A stretch of 64,000 nt of DNA. Source: VRUE01 sp963703175 (lineage in GTDB: Bacteria > Actinomycetota > Thermoleophilia > Solirubrobacterales > 70-9). A program made the position numbers and the translations under genes. The stretch spans positions 186,001 to 250,000 of the forward strand of contig OY969794.1 of assembly GCA_963703175.1 (NCBI GenBank). Direction: 5' to 3'. Shown piece by piece: positions 1 through 8,174 of this stretch (position 1 is its first letter; every line of letters starts with the position of its first letter). The notes under the pieces were generated by a model. The model saw only the letters and a list, made by a program, of their open reading frames with translations. It searched no databases and had not been told where the DNA came from.

Positions 1-1
1 G

Positions 2-607
2 GGTTCGGTGGCGATCGACGGCGCCGACGTGCGCTCGGTCGACCTGGTCTCGCTGCGCTCGGAGGTTGCCTTCGTCGGTGACGACAGCTTCCTCTTCACT
101 GCCAGCATCGCCGAGAACATCGCCTACGCGCGGCCGGGGGCGAGCCGCGAGGAGGTCGAAGCGGCGGCACGGCGCGCTCAGGCCGAGGGGTTCATCCGCG
201 ACCTGCCGGGTGGCTACGACACCTTGGTCGGCGAGCGCGGGATGACCCTCTCCGGTGGGCAGCGCCAGCGCGTCGCGATCGCCCGCGCTCTGCTCGCCGA
301 CCCGCGCATCCTGATCCTCGACGACGCCACCTCTTCTGTCGACGCGACGACCGAGACGGCGATCAAGACCGGTCTTGGCGAAGCGATGGCGGGGCGCACG
401 ACCTTCGTCATCGCCCACCGCCTCTCGACCGTCTCTCTCGCCGACGAGGTGGTGGTCATCGACGGTGGACGCATCGTCGATCGGGGCACCCACGAGGAGC
501 TGCTCGAGGGCTGTGGCTTCTACCGCGAGATTGCCGAGCACGGTCTCGCCGACTCGGTCTTCCTGCAGCGCGACCTCGAGCAGCGCGAGGAGGTGGCGAG
601 ACTATGA
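2..607 (+). CDS. ABC exporter subunit, C-terminal nucleotide-binding domain (partial, 5' end outside window)
   Basis: The reading frame is open from the window edge, so this is the tail of a longer gene. It holds the back half of an ABC ATPase: Q-loop region, signature LSGGQRQ, Walker B ILILDDATS, D-loop and the H-loop IAHRLST. The residue after the Walker B Asp is Asp, not the catalytic Glu. In heterodimeric exporters (for example TM287/288) one subunit carries such a degenerate site, so this is probably the weak-site partner of the next gene, which has the normal Glu. The gene is followed by another ABC half-transporter in the same direction, with a 72-nt mini-ORF between them. Substrate cannot be told from the sequence. 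Confidence 0.93.
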   Translation, partial: GSVAIDGADVRSVDLVSLRSEVAFVGDDSFLFTASIAENIAYARPGASREEVEAAARRAQAEGFIRDLPGGYDTLVGERGMTLSGGQRQRVAIARALLADPRILILDDATSSVDATTETAIKTGLGEAMAGRTTFVIAHRLSTVSLADEVVVIDGGRIVDRGTHEELLEGCGFYREIAEHGLADSVFLQRDLEQREEVARL

Positions 608-675
608 GCGCGGAGCGACCAAGCGTGCATATCTGGTTCTTCGCGCCGGGAGCGGAGCGGGAAGCATTGTCATGA
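604..675 (+). repeat. 72-nt ATGA-bounded mini-ORF element, copy A
   Basis: The element starts in an ATGA that overlaps the stop of the upstream ABC gene and ends in an ATGA that overlaps the start of the next ABC gene. Between them is a 23-codon open frame. A copy of the same length lies between panD and panB (22910-22981, minus strand). A hand alignment gives about 60 identical columns of 73, with two compensating one-base indels. The centre can form a small hairpin (CTTCGC / GCGGAG). It could be a short leader peptide, a translational-coupling module or an insertion element. No function is known to me. Confidence 0.6.
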
Positions 676-2477
676 GGAGGACCTGGCTGATACTTCGCGG
701 CGAGGACCAGCGGGGCCGCAAGCTGCGCTGGATGGCCGGGCTGCTGCGCCCCTACCGCAGCCGGGTTGTGCTGACCGTGATCGCGATACTGGCTGCCACC
801 GGCGCCGGCCTCGCCCCTCCCTACCTTGCCGGACAGGCGATCGACGCCGGCATCGTCACCGGCGACACCAGCGCGTTGACGCTGATCGTCATCGCCTTCC
901 TCGGCGTCGCCGCCATCTTCGCCCTCGCCACCTACGCCCAGACCTATCTGGTCGGCTGGGTCGGCACCCGCGCGCTCCAGGATCTGCGCGAGCACGTCTT
1001 CGCCCACCTTCAATCGATGTCGATCGGCTTCTTCACGCGGCGCAGCCCGGGGGTGCTGATCAGCCGCATGACCAACGACATCGAGGCCCTCAACCAACTC
1101 CTCACCAGCGGCGTGACGACCCTCTTCTCCAGCGTCCTCACCCTGATCGGCGTGGTCGTGATCATGTTCCTGCTCGACGTCAAGCTGGCCCTGGTCACCT
1201 TCCTCACCTTTCCTCTTGTCGCCCTCGCCAGCGTCATCTTCCGGGTCGCCTCCCACGGCGCCTACCGGGAAACGCGCGAGCGGATCGCCGCCGTCACCGC
1301 ATATCTGCAGGAGACGCTGAGCGGGGTGCGGGTCGTGCGCAGTTTCGGTCAGGAGGCCCGCCACGGCGCGGCGATGACCGAGCTAAACGAGGCGAACCGC
1401 GAGGCGAACATGCGGACCGTCTTCCTCAACGCCTCCTACTTCCCGGCGATCGAACTGCTGACCGCCGCCGGCACCGCGGCGATCATCCTCTACGGCGGCA
1501 CCCAGGCAATCGACCACGCGATCCAAATCGGCACGATCGTCGCCTTCATCGGCTACCTGCAGGTCTTCTTCTCGCCTATCCAGGAACTCTCACAGCTCTA
1601 CACGACCTACCAGCAGGGCATGGCCGCGCTCGACAAGATCTTCGAGCTGCTCGACACCGAGCCCGACATGGTCGATGCGCCGGGCGCCATCGACCCAGGC
1701 ACGTTGCGCGGTGAGATCGAGATGGAGGGAGTGTCTTTCGCCTATGGCGACGACGCCCTGGAACAGGAGGCGCGTGGAGAACGTGTCGAGTGGGCGCTTC
1801 GGGGAGTCGATCTGCATGTCCCGCCCGGGCAGACCCTGGCCTTGGTTGGGACGACCGGAGCCGGCAAGTCGACCTTCGCCAAGCTCGTCGCCCGCTTCTA
1901 CGATCCGCAGCGCGGCCGAGTACTGGTCGACGGGCACGATCTGCGGGGGGTCCAGCAGCACGCCCTGCGGCGCCAGCTCGGGATCGTCCCCCAGGAGGGG
2001 TTCCTCTTCTCCGGCAGCGTGCGCGAGAACATCGCCTTCGGCCGGCCCGAGGCACGCCTCGAGGAGGTCGAGGCCGCGGCGGCAGCCGTGGGCGCGACCG
2101 AGTTCGTCGCGGCACTGCCGGAAGGCATCGACACCGAAGTCGGCGAGCGCGGCGTCCAGCTCTCGGCGGGCCAGCGCCAGCTGGTCGCCTTCGCTCGCGC
2201 GCTATTGGCCGAACCCCGCATCCTGATCCTCGACGAGGCGACCTCGAACGTCGACGTGCGGACCGAGAAAACGATCGAGCGAGGGCTGGAGCGGCTGCTC
2301 GCCGGCCGCACCGCAATCGTCATCGCCCATCGCCTCTCGACCATCCGCCGCGCCGGCAAGATCGTCGTGCTCGAACACGGGCACATTGCCGAGAGCGGTA
2401 CCCACGAAGAGTTGATCGAGGCGGGAGGTCCTTACGCGCGGCTATATGGCAACTGGGAAGAGTCCTCAGTGGCCTGA
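672..2477 (+). CDS. ABC exporter half-transporter (permease fused to ATPase)
   Basis: The 601-residue protein is a complete half-transporter. Six hydrophobic helices fill about residues 30-310, followed by an ABC ATPase with Walker A GTTGAGKST near residue 391, signature LSAGQRQ near 497, Walker B ILILDEATS near 517 and H-loop IAHRLST near 552. The catalytic Glu is present, unlike in the preceding subunit, so the two should form a heterodimeric exporter of lipids, drugs or peptides. I chose the ATG at 672 because it directly follows the mini-ORF and precedes the basic stretch MRRTWL. The frame is open upstream, but it overlaps the previous gene there. The gene ends at a fold-back structure shared with a convergent gene. 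Confidence 0.93.
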   Translation: MRRTWLILRGEDQRGRKLRWMAGLLRPYRSRVVLTVIAILAATGAGLAPPYLAGQAIDAGIVTGDTSALTLIVIAFLGVAAIFALATYAQTYLVGWVGTRALQDLREHVFAHLQSMSIGFFTRRSPGVLISRMTNDIEALNQLLTSGVTTLFSSVLTLIGVVVIMFLLDVKLALVTFLTFPLVALASVIFRVASHGAYRETRERIAAVTAYLQETLSGVRVVRSFGQEARHGAAMTELNEANREANMRTVFLNASYFPAIELLTAAGTAAIILYGGTQAIDHAIQIGTIVAFIGYLQVFFSPIQELSQLYTTYQQGMAALDKIFELLDTEPDMVDAPGAIDPGTLRGEIEMEGVSFAYGDDALEQEARGERVEWALRGVDLHVPPGQTLALVGTTGAGKSTFAKLVARFYDPQRGRVLVDGHDLRGVQQHALRRQLGIVPQEGFLFSGSVRENIAFGRPEARLEEVEAAAAAVGATEFVAALPEGIDTEVGERGVQLSAGQRQLVAFARALLAEPRILILDEATSNVDVRTEKTIERGLERLLAGRTAIVIAHRLSTIRRAGKIVVLEHGHIAESGTHEELIEAGGPYARLYGNWEESSVA

Positions 2478-2589
2478 GGCCATCCCAGCAGGGCCTCCAC
2501 TTAACTTTTTCGGTGGATCGTGGTTGGGCTGTCGCCCGGGGCTCTCAGCGAAAAAGTACAAGACGTTCCGGCCCTGCCGGGATGGCCTC
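2476..2589 (+). repeat. Fold-back element family 1, copy 1 (bidirectional terminator-like)
   Basis: This 114-nt structure fills the whole gap between two convergent stop codons. The outer arms, 2476-2495 and 2570-2589, are 20-nt inverted repeats with one mismatch. Inside them are the conserved strands TCCACTTA (2496-2503) and ACAAGACGTTCC (2558-2569). The inner 9-bp stem ACTTTTTCG / CGAAAAAGT (2504-2512, 2549-2557) closes a 36-nt loop. The second copy at 21897-22010 has the same total length, the same internal-loop strands and the same inner stem, but unrelated outer arms. Each copy lies downstream of a gene in the same orientation. Confidence 0.8.
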
Positions 2590-3300
2590 CTAGCCTGGTC
2601 CGATTCCGCCGGAGCTACCACCGCCGGAGCTGCCGCCACCACCTTCGGTGCCGCCGCCCACTCCAGCGCCGCCGCCAGCGCCTTCTTCGACCACTTCAGG
2701 CGCGGGTTCGATTTCTTCGGGGGTCACTTCTTCTGCTTCTTCTTCAACCGCTTCAGGAGCTTCTTCTTCACCGGCCGGTTCACCGGCCGAGCTGCTCGGC
2801 GTCGGGGCTGCCGGAGTTTCGGCGCAGTCTTCGAAGCCGAACGAAGACGATGACGACTGGAACGAGGCGAGCGCCGAAGAGGCTTCCGTTTCGGCTTCGC
2901 TCAGCGCTTCCCCTTCTTCTCGTTCAGAGGCCAGCTTGACGTTGTCCTCCGCCTGGGCGAGGGCTTCGGCAGAGGAAATGAATTCGGGGTAGCCGGTCGC
3001 TTCGTCGCCGGGCGCCCCCAGGCCCTTCAGCCTTTCGACCATGCCGGCATATAGACCGGCCACCTGAGCGGCCTGTCCGGCCGCGCCCGAGCTGGTCGAG
3101 CCGACCGTGCCGACCGCCGCGTTCACCTCGGCGCAGATCGCGTCGCCCTGTGCGATCAGCTCTTCCTTGCTCAGTGCGGCCACTTCGGTGATTTCTGGGG
3201 CCGGGGCCGCGGTCGAGTCGCCGCCACCCCCGCCGCCGCAGCCGGCGATTGCAAGAGCGACGAGCGGCAAGCTCGCGAGAAAGCGCTTGGAGTTCCCCAT
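2590..3300 (-). CDS. Exported lipoprotein, Glu/Ala-rich with Gly/Ser tail
   Basis: The 236-residue product starts MGNSKRF, has a short hydrophobic segment and a lipobox LAIAGC followed by a Gly run, so it should be a lipid-anchored outer-face protein. The middle (about 55-150) is helical and acidic. The last third is rich in Glu, Ala, Pro and then Gly/Ser (TEGGGGSSGGGSSGG), typical of a flexible wall-spanning tail. I do not recognise a domain. The start at 3300 is preferred over an upstream one because the longer frame would run through the tRNA gene. Glu codons are mostly GAA, unlike nearby cytosolic genes. Confidence 0.8.
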   Translation of the reverse strand: MGNSKRFLASLPLVALAIAGCGGGGGGDSTAAPAPEITEVAALSKEELIAQGDAICAEVNAAVGTVGSTSSGAAGQAAQVAGLYAGMVERLKGLGAPGDEATGYPEFISSAEALAQAEDNVKLASEREEGEALSEAETEASSALASFQSSSSSFGFEDCAETPAAPTPSSSAGEPAGEEEAPEAVEEEAEEVTPEEIEPAPEVVEEGAGGGAGVGGGTEGGGGSSGGGSSGGIGPG

Positions 3301-3362
3301 GCGACGCGAAGGTAGCAGAGCGGCTAGACAGGCTTTGCAGGGACTTTTTACTGCGACTGCGA

Positions 3363-3434
3363 CTGCGCCCCAGGGACTCGAACCCCGAAATCCAGCTCCA
3401 GAGGCTGGCGTGTTGCCAATTACACCAGGGCGCA
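3363..3434 (-). tRNA. tRNA-Gln (anticodon CTG)
   Basis: The 72-nt cloverleaf has an acceptor stem TGCGCCC / GGGCGCA, an anticodon stem CCAGC / GCTGG around loop CTCTGGA (anticodon CTG) and a T-loop TTCGAGT. The discriminator base is G and the CCA end is not encoded. It stands alone between the flavoprotein reductase and the lipoprotein. Confidence 0.93.
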
Positions 3435-3492
3435 ACGAACAGACACTGAGGATATCCGGCGGCGTGCGGCAGCTGCGCGCAGGCAGCGTCCG

Positions 3493-4725
3493 CTAGGAAA
3501 TCGCGCCCAGATCGCTGCCCGGGTCGGCGATTTGCTCGCGGGCGGCGGAGACGTCGACGCCATCGGCAAGCAGGCGACGCGCCTCGGCCAGGTCTTCGGA
3601 GCGCTCGACGCTGAGGGCGCCGGCGACCTTGCCCTCCTTCAGGTACCAGACCGAGAACTCGCCGCCGTCACGATCGCCGCGCCAGATCTCTTCGTCCCAT
3701 TCGGCCGCGGGGCCGACGTACTCGAGGCTCGCCCAGTCGGCGAGGTCGCTGAAGAAGTAGGGAACGACGTCGTAGTCGCGGTCCTCACCAAGCATGTTGC
3801 CGGCAGCGTGCATGCCCTGCTGCATCGCCACGTCCCAGTGCTCGACCCGGATCCGCCTGCCGTGGACGACGCTCTCGTAGGAGCAGCAGTCGCCGGCCGC
3901 GTATATCCCCTCGACAGAGGTGGCCAGCTTGGAGTCGCAGACGATGCCGTTCTCGACCTCAAGCCCGGCACGTTGGGCGAGCATCGCGTCGGGGCGCACG
4001 CCTGCACCGACGACGACCGTGTCGCACTCGATTGCGCGGCCGCTCTTAGTCAGCACCGCCTTGACTCGGCCATCGCCCTCGAAGGCCTCCAGCTCCTCAC
4101 CGGCGTAAACGGTGACGCCGTGGGATTCAAGCTTCCCCTGGAACCAACGGCCAGCGTCCTCGCCGAAGACCCGCGAGAGCGCCACGTCCTCCATCATCAC
4201 AATCGTGCACTTGACCCCCTTCGCGGTCAGCGAGGCGGCGACCTCGGTGCCGATGTAGCTGCCGCCGATCAGGACCACGTGCGCGGCCGCCTCGGCGTCG
4301 GCGCGAATCGCATCGGTGTTGCCGAAGGCACGCAGATAGTGGATGCCCTCGTTCTCAGCGCCCTCGACCCGGAGGATGTTGACCATAGCCCCGGTGGCAA
4401 GCAGCGCTTTGCTGAAAGCAACCTCTTCCCCACCCTGCAGCTTTGCCGTGCGCGCCGCGGTGTCGAGCGACATCACGTTGACGCCGGTCAGCAGCTCGAC
4501 CTCGTTCTCCTCGTACCAGCCGGGCGGGTTGACGTAGGCATCCTCGCGACTCGCCTCGCCGCGCATGTACTCCTTCGAGAGCGGCGGCCGTTCGTAGGGC
4601 GGCTCCGGCTCCCGTCCCGCCAGCAGGATCGAGCCTTCGGCGCCGCGCTTGCGCAGCTCCGCGGCGCAGTGCGCCGAGCCCATGCCGCCGCCGACGAGGA
4701 GGAAGTCGACCTCGCGGTCGGCCAT
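3493..4725 (-). CDS. FAD-dependent NAD(P)H oxidoreductase, ferredoxin/rubredoxin reductase type
   Basis: The 410-residue protein has an N-terminal FAD motif FLLVGGGMGSAHCA, the ERPPLSK segment typical of ferredoxin reductases, the ATG(A) motif, a second NAD(P)-binding motif VVLIGGSYIGTE near residue 150, and the FAD motif IYAAGDCC near 280. This is the class that passes electrons from NAD(P)H to ferredoxins or rubredoxins, or acts as a disulfide/nitrite reductase subunit. The start at ATG 4725 lies four bases past the stop of trkA. A longer frame upstream would add a low-complexity peptide overlapping trkA. Being last in an operon with TrkA and APC genes suggests co-expression rather than a shared pathway. 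Confidence 0.88.
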   Translation of the reverse strand: MADREVDFLLVGGGMGSAHCAAELRKRGAEGSILLAGREPEPPYERPPLSKEYMRGEASREDAYVNPPGWYEENEVELLTGVNVMSLDTAARTAKLQGGEEVAFSKALLATGAMVNILRVEGAENEGIHYLRAFGNTDAIRADAEAAAHVVLIGGSYIGTEVAASLTAKGVKCTIVMMEDVALSRVFGEDAGRWFQGKLESHGVTVYAGEELEAFEGDGRVKAVLTKSGRAIECDTVVVGAGVRPDAMLAQRAGLEVENGIVCDSKLATSVEGIYAAGDCCSYESVVHGRRIRVEHWDVAMQQGMHAAGNMLGEDRDYDVVPYFFSDLADWASLEYVGPAAEWDEEIWRGDRDGGEFSVWYLKEGKVAGALSVERSEDLAEARRLLADGVDVSAAREQIADPGSDLGAIS

Positions 4726-4729
4726 CGCC

Positions 4730-5410
4730 TCAGCCGGTCCCGTTGCCGCCGGCTGCCGGGCCGAAGAGCTCCTTGAGATCGTCCTCACGACCCGGGTCGA
4801 GCACGGCTAGCACCTCGTCGCCTACCTCAAGCACAGTGTCGGCGTTGGGTACGAAGCCCTTGCCTTCACGCAGGACCGAGATCAAGAGACTGCCTTCGGG
4901 CATCGAGAGATCGCCAACACGACGACCAGTTACCCCGGAATCCTTGCCGAGCAACATCTCAATGATCTCCAGTTGCTCCTCCTGCAGATCGAGCAAGTGG
5001 ACCAGCCCATACTCGGGTACCTCGTGCTCCAGCAAACGCAAGATCAAATCAGTAGCCGAAACCGACGGCTTCACCCCGAGCAGATCGAAATGGGGCCGGT
5101 TGCGCGGGTTGTTGACCCGGGCGATGATCTGCGCGACCTCGTACTTCTCGCGAGCAACCTGGCAGATCAGCATGTTGTCCTCGTCGTCACCGGTCACCGC
5201 GATCACCAAGTCGGCGCGCTGGATCCCAGCTCGCTCCAGAACCCAGAGCTCGGAGGCGTCGCCGTAGGTGACGTTGTGCTCGAGCTCCTGCTCGACGGTC
5301 AGGTAGCGGCGGCGGTTGCTCTCAATCACCGTCACCTCATGGTTCTTTTCGAGCAGCTCGCGAGCTAGATTCCAGCCCACCTTCCCCGCTCCGACGACGA
5401 TGATGTACAT
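4730..5410 (-). CDS. trkA: TrkA-family RCK protein (TrkA-N plus TrkA-C)
   Basis: The 226-residue protein starts with a Rossmann motif (MYIIVVGAGKVGWNLA), the RCK-N domain that binds NAD(H) or a nucleotide, and continues with a TrkA-C domain from about residue 140 (PEGSLLISVLREGK, DEVLAVLDPG). Such proteins gate potassium channels or symporters from the cytosolic side. It follows a second RCK-N protein by four bases, and both follow an APC permease. I infer that the set regulates K+ or K+-coupled transport. Confidence 0.9.
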   Translation of the reverse strand: MYIIVVGAGKVGWNLARELLEKNHEVTVIESNRRRYLTVEQELEHNVTYGDASELWVLERAGIQRADLVIAVTGDDEDNMLICQVAREKYEVAQIIARVNNPRNRPHFDLLGVKPSVSATDLILRLLEHEVPEYGLVHLLDLQEEQLEIIEMLLGKDSGVTGRRVGDLSMPEGSLLISVLREGKGFVPNADTVLEVGDEVLAVLDPGREDDLKELFGPAAGGNGTG

Positions 5411-5413
5411 CGC

Positions 5414-5854
5414 CTACGCAACCTCGCGTTGGGCGCCCTCGCGGACGGCACTCTCCAACATGTCGATCGCGACCCGGGTCGGGCAGATCGTGTGCAAACC
5501 CTGCTGGCGGTACCACTCAGCTCGCAGGGGGTCGAGGATCCGCGCAATCACAGTCGGCACCTCATAGCGTTTCTGGGCGATCTGGGCGATCACGATGTTG
5601 GTGTTGTCGCCGTTGGTGGAGGCGATGAAGGCGTCCGCGTTCTCGATCCCGGCCGCCAGCAGGGCATCGGTCTCAAGGCCGGTTCCGACCGTGAAGCGAC
5701 CGCCGAGGTCCTCCCAACCCTTGTCGAGGCCGACCTCGAGGCGAGTGTGCGCCTCGGGGTCCTCGTCGAGACAGGACACCTCGTGACCCTCGTTAAGCAT
5801 CGAGCGGGCGACCGAGGAACCGACCCGCCCGCAGCCGACGATCAGGATGAGCAC
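5414..5854 (-). CDS. TrkA-N (RCK-N) domain protein, single domain
   Basis: The 146-residue product is a lone RCK-N domain with the nucleotide-binding motif ILIVGCGRVGSSVA, the acidic residue after beta-2 (CLDEDPEA) and the conserved DAFIASTNGDNTNI stretch. It lacks the TrkA-C domain, so it probably pairs with the next gene, which has both. The start ATG at 5854 lies about 20 bases past the stop of the upstream permease gene. Two adjacent half-size Trk regulators are common in actinobacteria (CeoB/CeoC type). Confidence 0.87.
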   Translation of the reverse strand: MLILIVGCGRVGSSVARSMLNEGHEVSCLDEDPEAHTRLEVGLDKGWEDLGGRFTVGTGLETDALLAAGIENADAFIASTNGDNTNIVIAQIAQKRYEVPTVIARILDPLRAEWYRQQGLHTICPTRVAIDMLESAVREGAQREVA

Positions 5855-5875
5855 GTTTTCACCACGGCCTGGATA

Positions 5876-7939
5876 CTAGTCAGCGACGGCCGGCGCGGGC
5901 TCCGGCTCGGCGAGCGCCTCCGGCGGCGCCGTCAGAAGCACCTGACAAGGCGCCTTCTTCAGCACGTACTCGGTCGCCGCTCCGATCTCGGCCGGCTTGG
6001 CGGCGCCGATCCCACCCAGCTTCGCTCCGCCGCGGATCTTGCTCGGCGGCTCGGCCCCGACGACGATTGCTTCGACGTCGCCGCGTCGCGCCGCGTCGAC
6101 TATCCCGGCACCGATATTGCGTGCCCGGGTCACCGACGCCGTTACCTTCACGTCCTCATACTCTTCGCCGACTTCGCGGGCGCGCTCGATCGCGTGCAGA
6201 GCCTTCGCCTCTTGCCCCAGCGGCAGCTCGGCGTCGAGCGGCAGGGTCAGTGGCACCTCGATCACATAGACGATCGCAAGGTGGGTCTCATCGATTTCGC
6301 CATCTCCCTCTTGCTCGGCGGCAGCGAGCCGCCCGGCGGTGGCGACGATGTCGTCATCGAGCTCGGTTCCAAATACCGGCACGAGGATGTTGCCGTATTC
6401 GACATTGGGCGCCTGCTTAGTCAGTGCCCTCTCGGTGACCGAGACGCGCCGGGTCAGAGAGGTTCCCTCGAAAACCTTGCGGTAGACGACGTAGAAGAGG
6501 AGGCCGAACAGCATCCAGCCGCCACCGACCCAGCGCGCCCGATCGTGAAAGGCGAGCACGCTGAGGAAGGCCAGGAAGCTGAGCAGGCCGGCGAAGAGAG
6601 TCGGCAGCGGAAGCTGAGCACCGCGCCAGGAGACGTTCCAGGGAACCCGGAATGGGCGCGGACGGTCGGGCTCGGTGACCCGTAGTCGCAGGATCGAAAG
6701 GTGGGCGATCGTGATCGCCAGCATCGCGCCAAATGCGTAAAGACCGGCGAGCAGCTTGACGTCGGTCGGCACAACCAGTCCGATCGCGATCAGGCCGGAG
6801 AGCCCAATCGCCACGTGCGGCGTCGCGTAGCGGCCGTTGAGCTTGCCCAGCCAGCTGGGGATCTGACGGTTGATCGCCAGCGTGTAGATGTGCCGCGAGA
6901 CGCCAAGCATCGCGGTCGTCACAGCCCAGAAGAGGACCGGGGCCGCAACCAGTGCCACTACCCAGCGCATCGTGTCCGCCACCCAGGCCGGGTGATAGGC
7001 GGAGACCACCCCCAGCACCGGCGCCTCGACGAATTCGTGGCCAAGAGCGGTTTCGGGACCATGCGGGCCGGCAACTACCGGCACCGCCATCAGTGCGATT
7101 GCTGCCATCCCGGCATAGACGAGAGGCACCGCAACAGCCCCAACCGAGACGATCCGTTTCAGATCGCGTGGCCGCACGTCGATGTCGGGGGCGAGATCGG
7201 AGGCTGCCTCGATGCCCGCGTAGGCGAGCATCGCGATTACCGAGGCGTAGACGATGTCCTTGACGCTAGGGTTGGTGAAGAGCTGAATCTGGTCAGTGAG
7301 GCGATCGGGGTGCAGGACGGCGAGGACACCAACCCCGATTACCGCGAGCTGCAAAGCGATGTCGGCGAGCGCCAACACACTGAGCGTGCGCGCCCGTCCG
7401 CGGCCGGTGATGTTGAGGATGTTGAGCGCGCAAGCGGAAACGATCACCAGCCCCGCGACCCCAATCTCCCAGCCCGGCTCAGAGAGGTCGTGCGAGATCG
7501 GCTCGAGGTAGTGAGGGACCGAGATCGCCGCCAGCGCAGCAACGATCAGGTAGTCGATCAGGATCGCCCAGCCGGCGATGAATGCGATCAGCTCGTTGAA
7601 TGCGTGGCGGGCGAAGCTCGACGAACCTCCACGCTCGCGGATCATCGCGCCGCCCTCGACGTAGCTGAGCGTGGTGAGGACGAAGAGCAACCCGGCGGCG
7701 AGGAAGATCAACGGAGTCAGGCCGAGGCCACGGTCGGCGACGACGCCGAGCGAGAAATAGATCGAGAAGCCGACCGCGGAGTAGACGGCGACGAAGAGGC
7801 CTGGGACGCCTAGGCCGCGGTTCAGCAGGGGTTCTAGGCGGGGGCGCTGCGGCTCTGGTTGCCCGGGCTGCTCGAGTTGCTCATTGGGGCCCTCAGCCGC
7901 GGGTCCTGTCCCGCGGGGAGGGGGGGTTAGCGGACTCAC
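5876..7939 (-). CDS. APC-superfamily permease with C-terminal UspA-like domain
   Basis: The protein of about 687 residues has a roughly 12-helix APC permease core, with the family motif around AVYSAVGFSIYFSLG and SSFARHAFNELIAF. A soluble tail of about 200 residues follows, with universal-stress-protein features (ILVPVFGTELDDD, AIVVGAEPPSK, CQVLLTAPPE). Permeases with such tails include amino-acid transporters and the KimA-type K+ symporters. The two TrkA proteins immediately downstream favour K+, but this is inference. The start is the GTG at 7939, which overlaps the TGA of the preceding gene as GTGA. A longer TTG-started frame would run 55 bases into that gene. The start lies in the loop of a very strong hairpin. 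Confidence 0.85.
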   Translation of the reverse strand: MSPLTPPPRGTGPAAEGPNEQLEQPGQPEPQRPRLEPLLNRGLGVPGLFVAVYSAVGFSIYFSLGVVADRGLGLTPLIFLAAGLLFVLTTLSYVEGGAMIRERGGSSSFARHAFNELIAFIAGWAILIDYLIVAALAAISVPHYLEPISHDLSEPGWEIGVAGLVIVSACALNILNITGRGRARTLSVLALADIALQLAVIGVGVLAVLHPDRLTDQIQLFTNPSVKDIVYASVIAMLAYAGIEAASDLAPDIDVRPRDLKRIVSVGAVAVPLVYAGMAAIALMAVPVVAGPHGPETALGHEFVEAPVLGVVSAYHPAWVADTMRWVVALVAAPVLFWAVTTAMLGVSRHIYTLAINRQIPSWLGKLNGRYATPHVAIGLSGLIAIGLVVPTDVKLLAGLYAFGAMLAITIAHLSILRLRVTEPDRPRPFRVPWNVSWRGAQLPLPTLFAGLLSFLAFLSVLAFHDRARWVGGGWMLFGLLFYVVYRKVFEGTSLTRRVSVTERALTKQAPNVEYGNILVPVFGTELDDDIVATAGRLAAAEQEGDGEIDETHLAIVYVIEVPLTLPLDAELPLGQEAKALHAIERAREVGEEYEDVKVTASVTRARNIGAGIVDAARRGDVEAIVVGAEPPSKIRGGAKLGGIGAAKPAEIGAATEYVLKKAPCQVLLTAPPEALAEPEPAPAVAD

Positions 7940-7963
7940 CCGTCCGAACCCCCCCTCCCCGCG
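7912..7963 (-). promoter_or_regulatory. GC-rich hairpin presenting the GTGA stop/start overlap in its loop
   Basis: On the mRNA strand a 17-bp perfect arm pair (7912-7928 with 7947-7963) continues into CGGAC / GTCCG. It closes a six-base loop GGGTGA, with a two-base bulge. The loop contains both the TGA stop of the small membrane protein and the GTG start of the permease. This looks built for translational coupling: ribosomes ending the first gene would melt the stem. The effect is inferred from position only. Confidence 0.65.
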
Positions 7964-8160
7964 CGCCACCCGCGGAAGATTCCCGTTAGCCAAAGACGTG
8001 CGATGCCTACGGCGAGGAAAGCCACGCCGAGGAGGGTTCCCAAAGAGAGCGGGCCGCCGCCGTTGGCGAAGGTGCTGATGAGGATCAGCAGGCCTAGGCC
8101 GACGAAGATGAAGGAGAGGGTGCGGATCGAGGCGCTGTGGATCCGCTCGGGCTTGGACAT
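7936..8160 (-). CDS. Small two-helix membrane protein
   Basis: The 74-residue protein has two hydrophobic segments (about 14-31 and 39-58) with a short GGGP loop and a basic C-terminus (GIFRGWRAGRGG). I recognise no family. It sits between two APC permease genes and is coupled to the downstream one by a GTGA overlap. Before the IS481 insertion it would have lain about 14 bases after the stop of the upstream permease. It may be an accessory subunit of those transporters. Confidence 0.7.
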   Translation of the reverse strand: MSKPERIHSASIRTLSFIFVGLGLLILISTFANGGGPLSLGTLLGVAFLAVGIARLWLTGIFRGWRAGRGGSDG

Positions 8161-8174
8161 CGCGGCGATTCTAG

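Noticed and set aside
456..1364. 302-codon minus-strand frame opposite the ABC gene
   Set aside because: Antisense shadow in high-GC DNA, with biased composition and no motifs.
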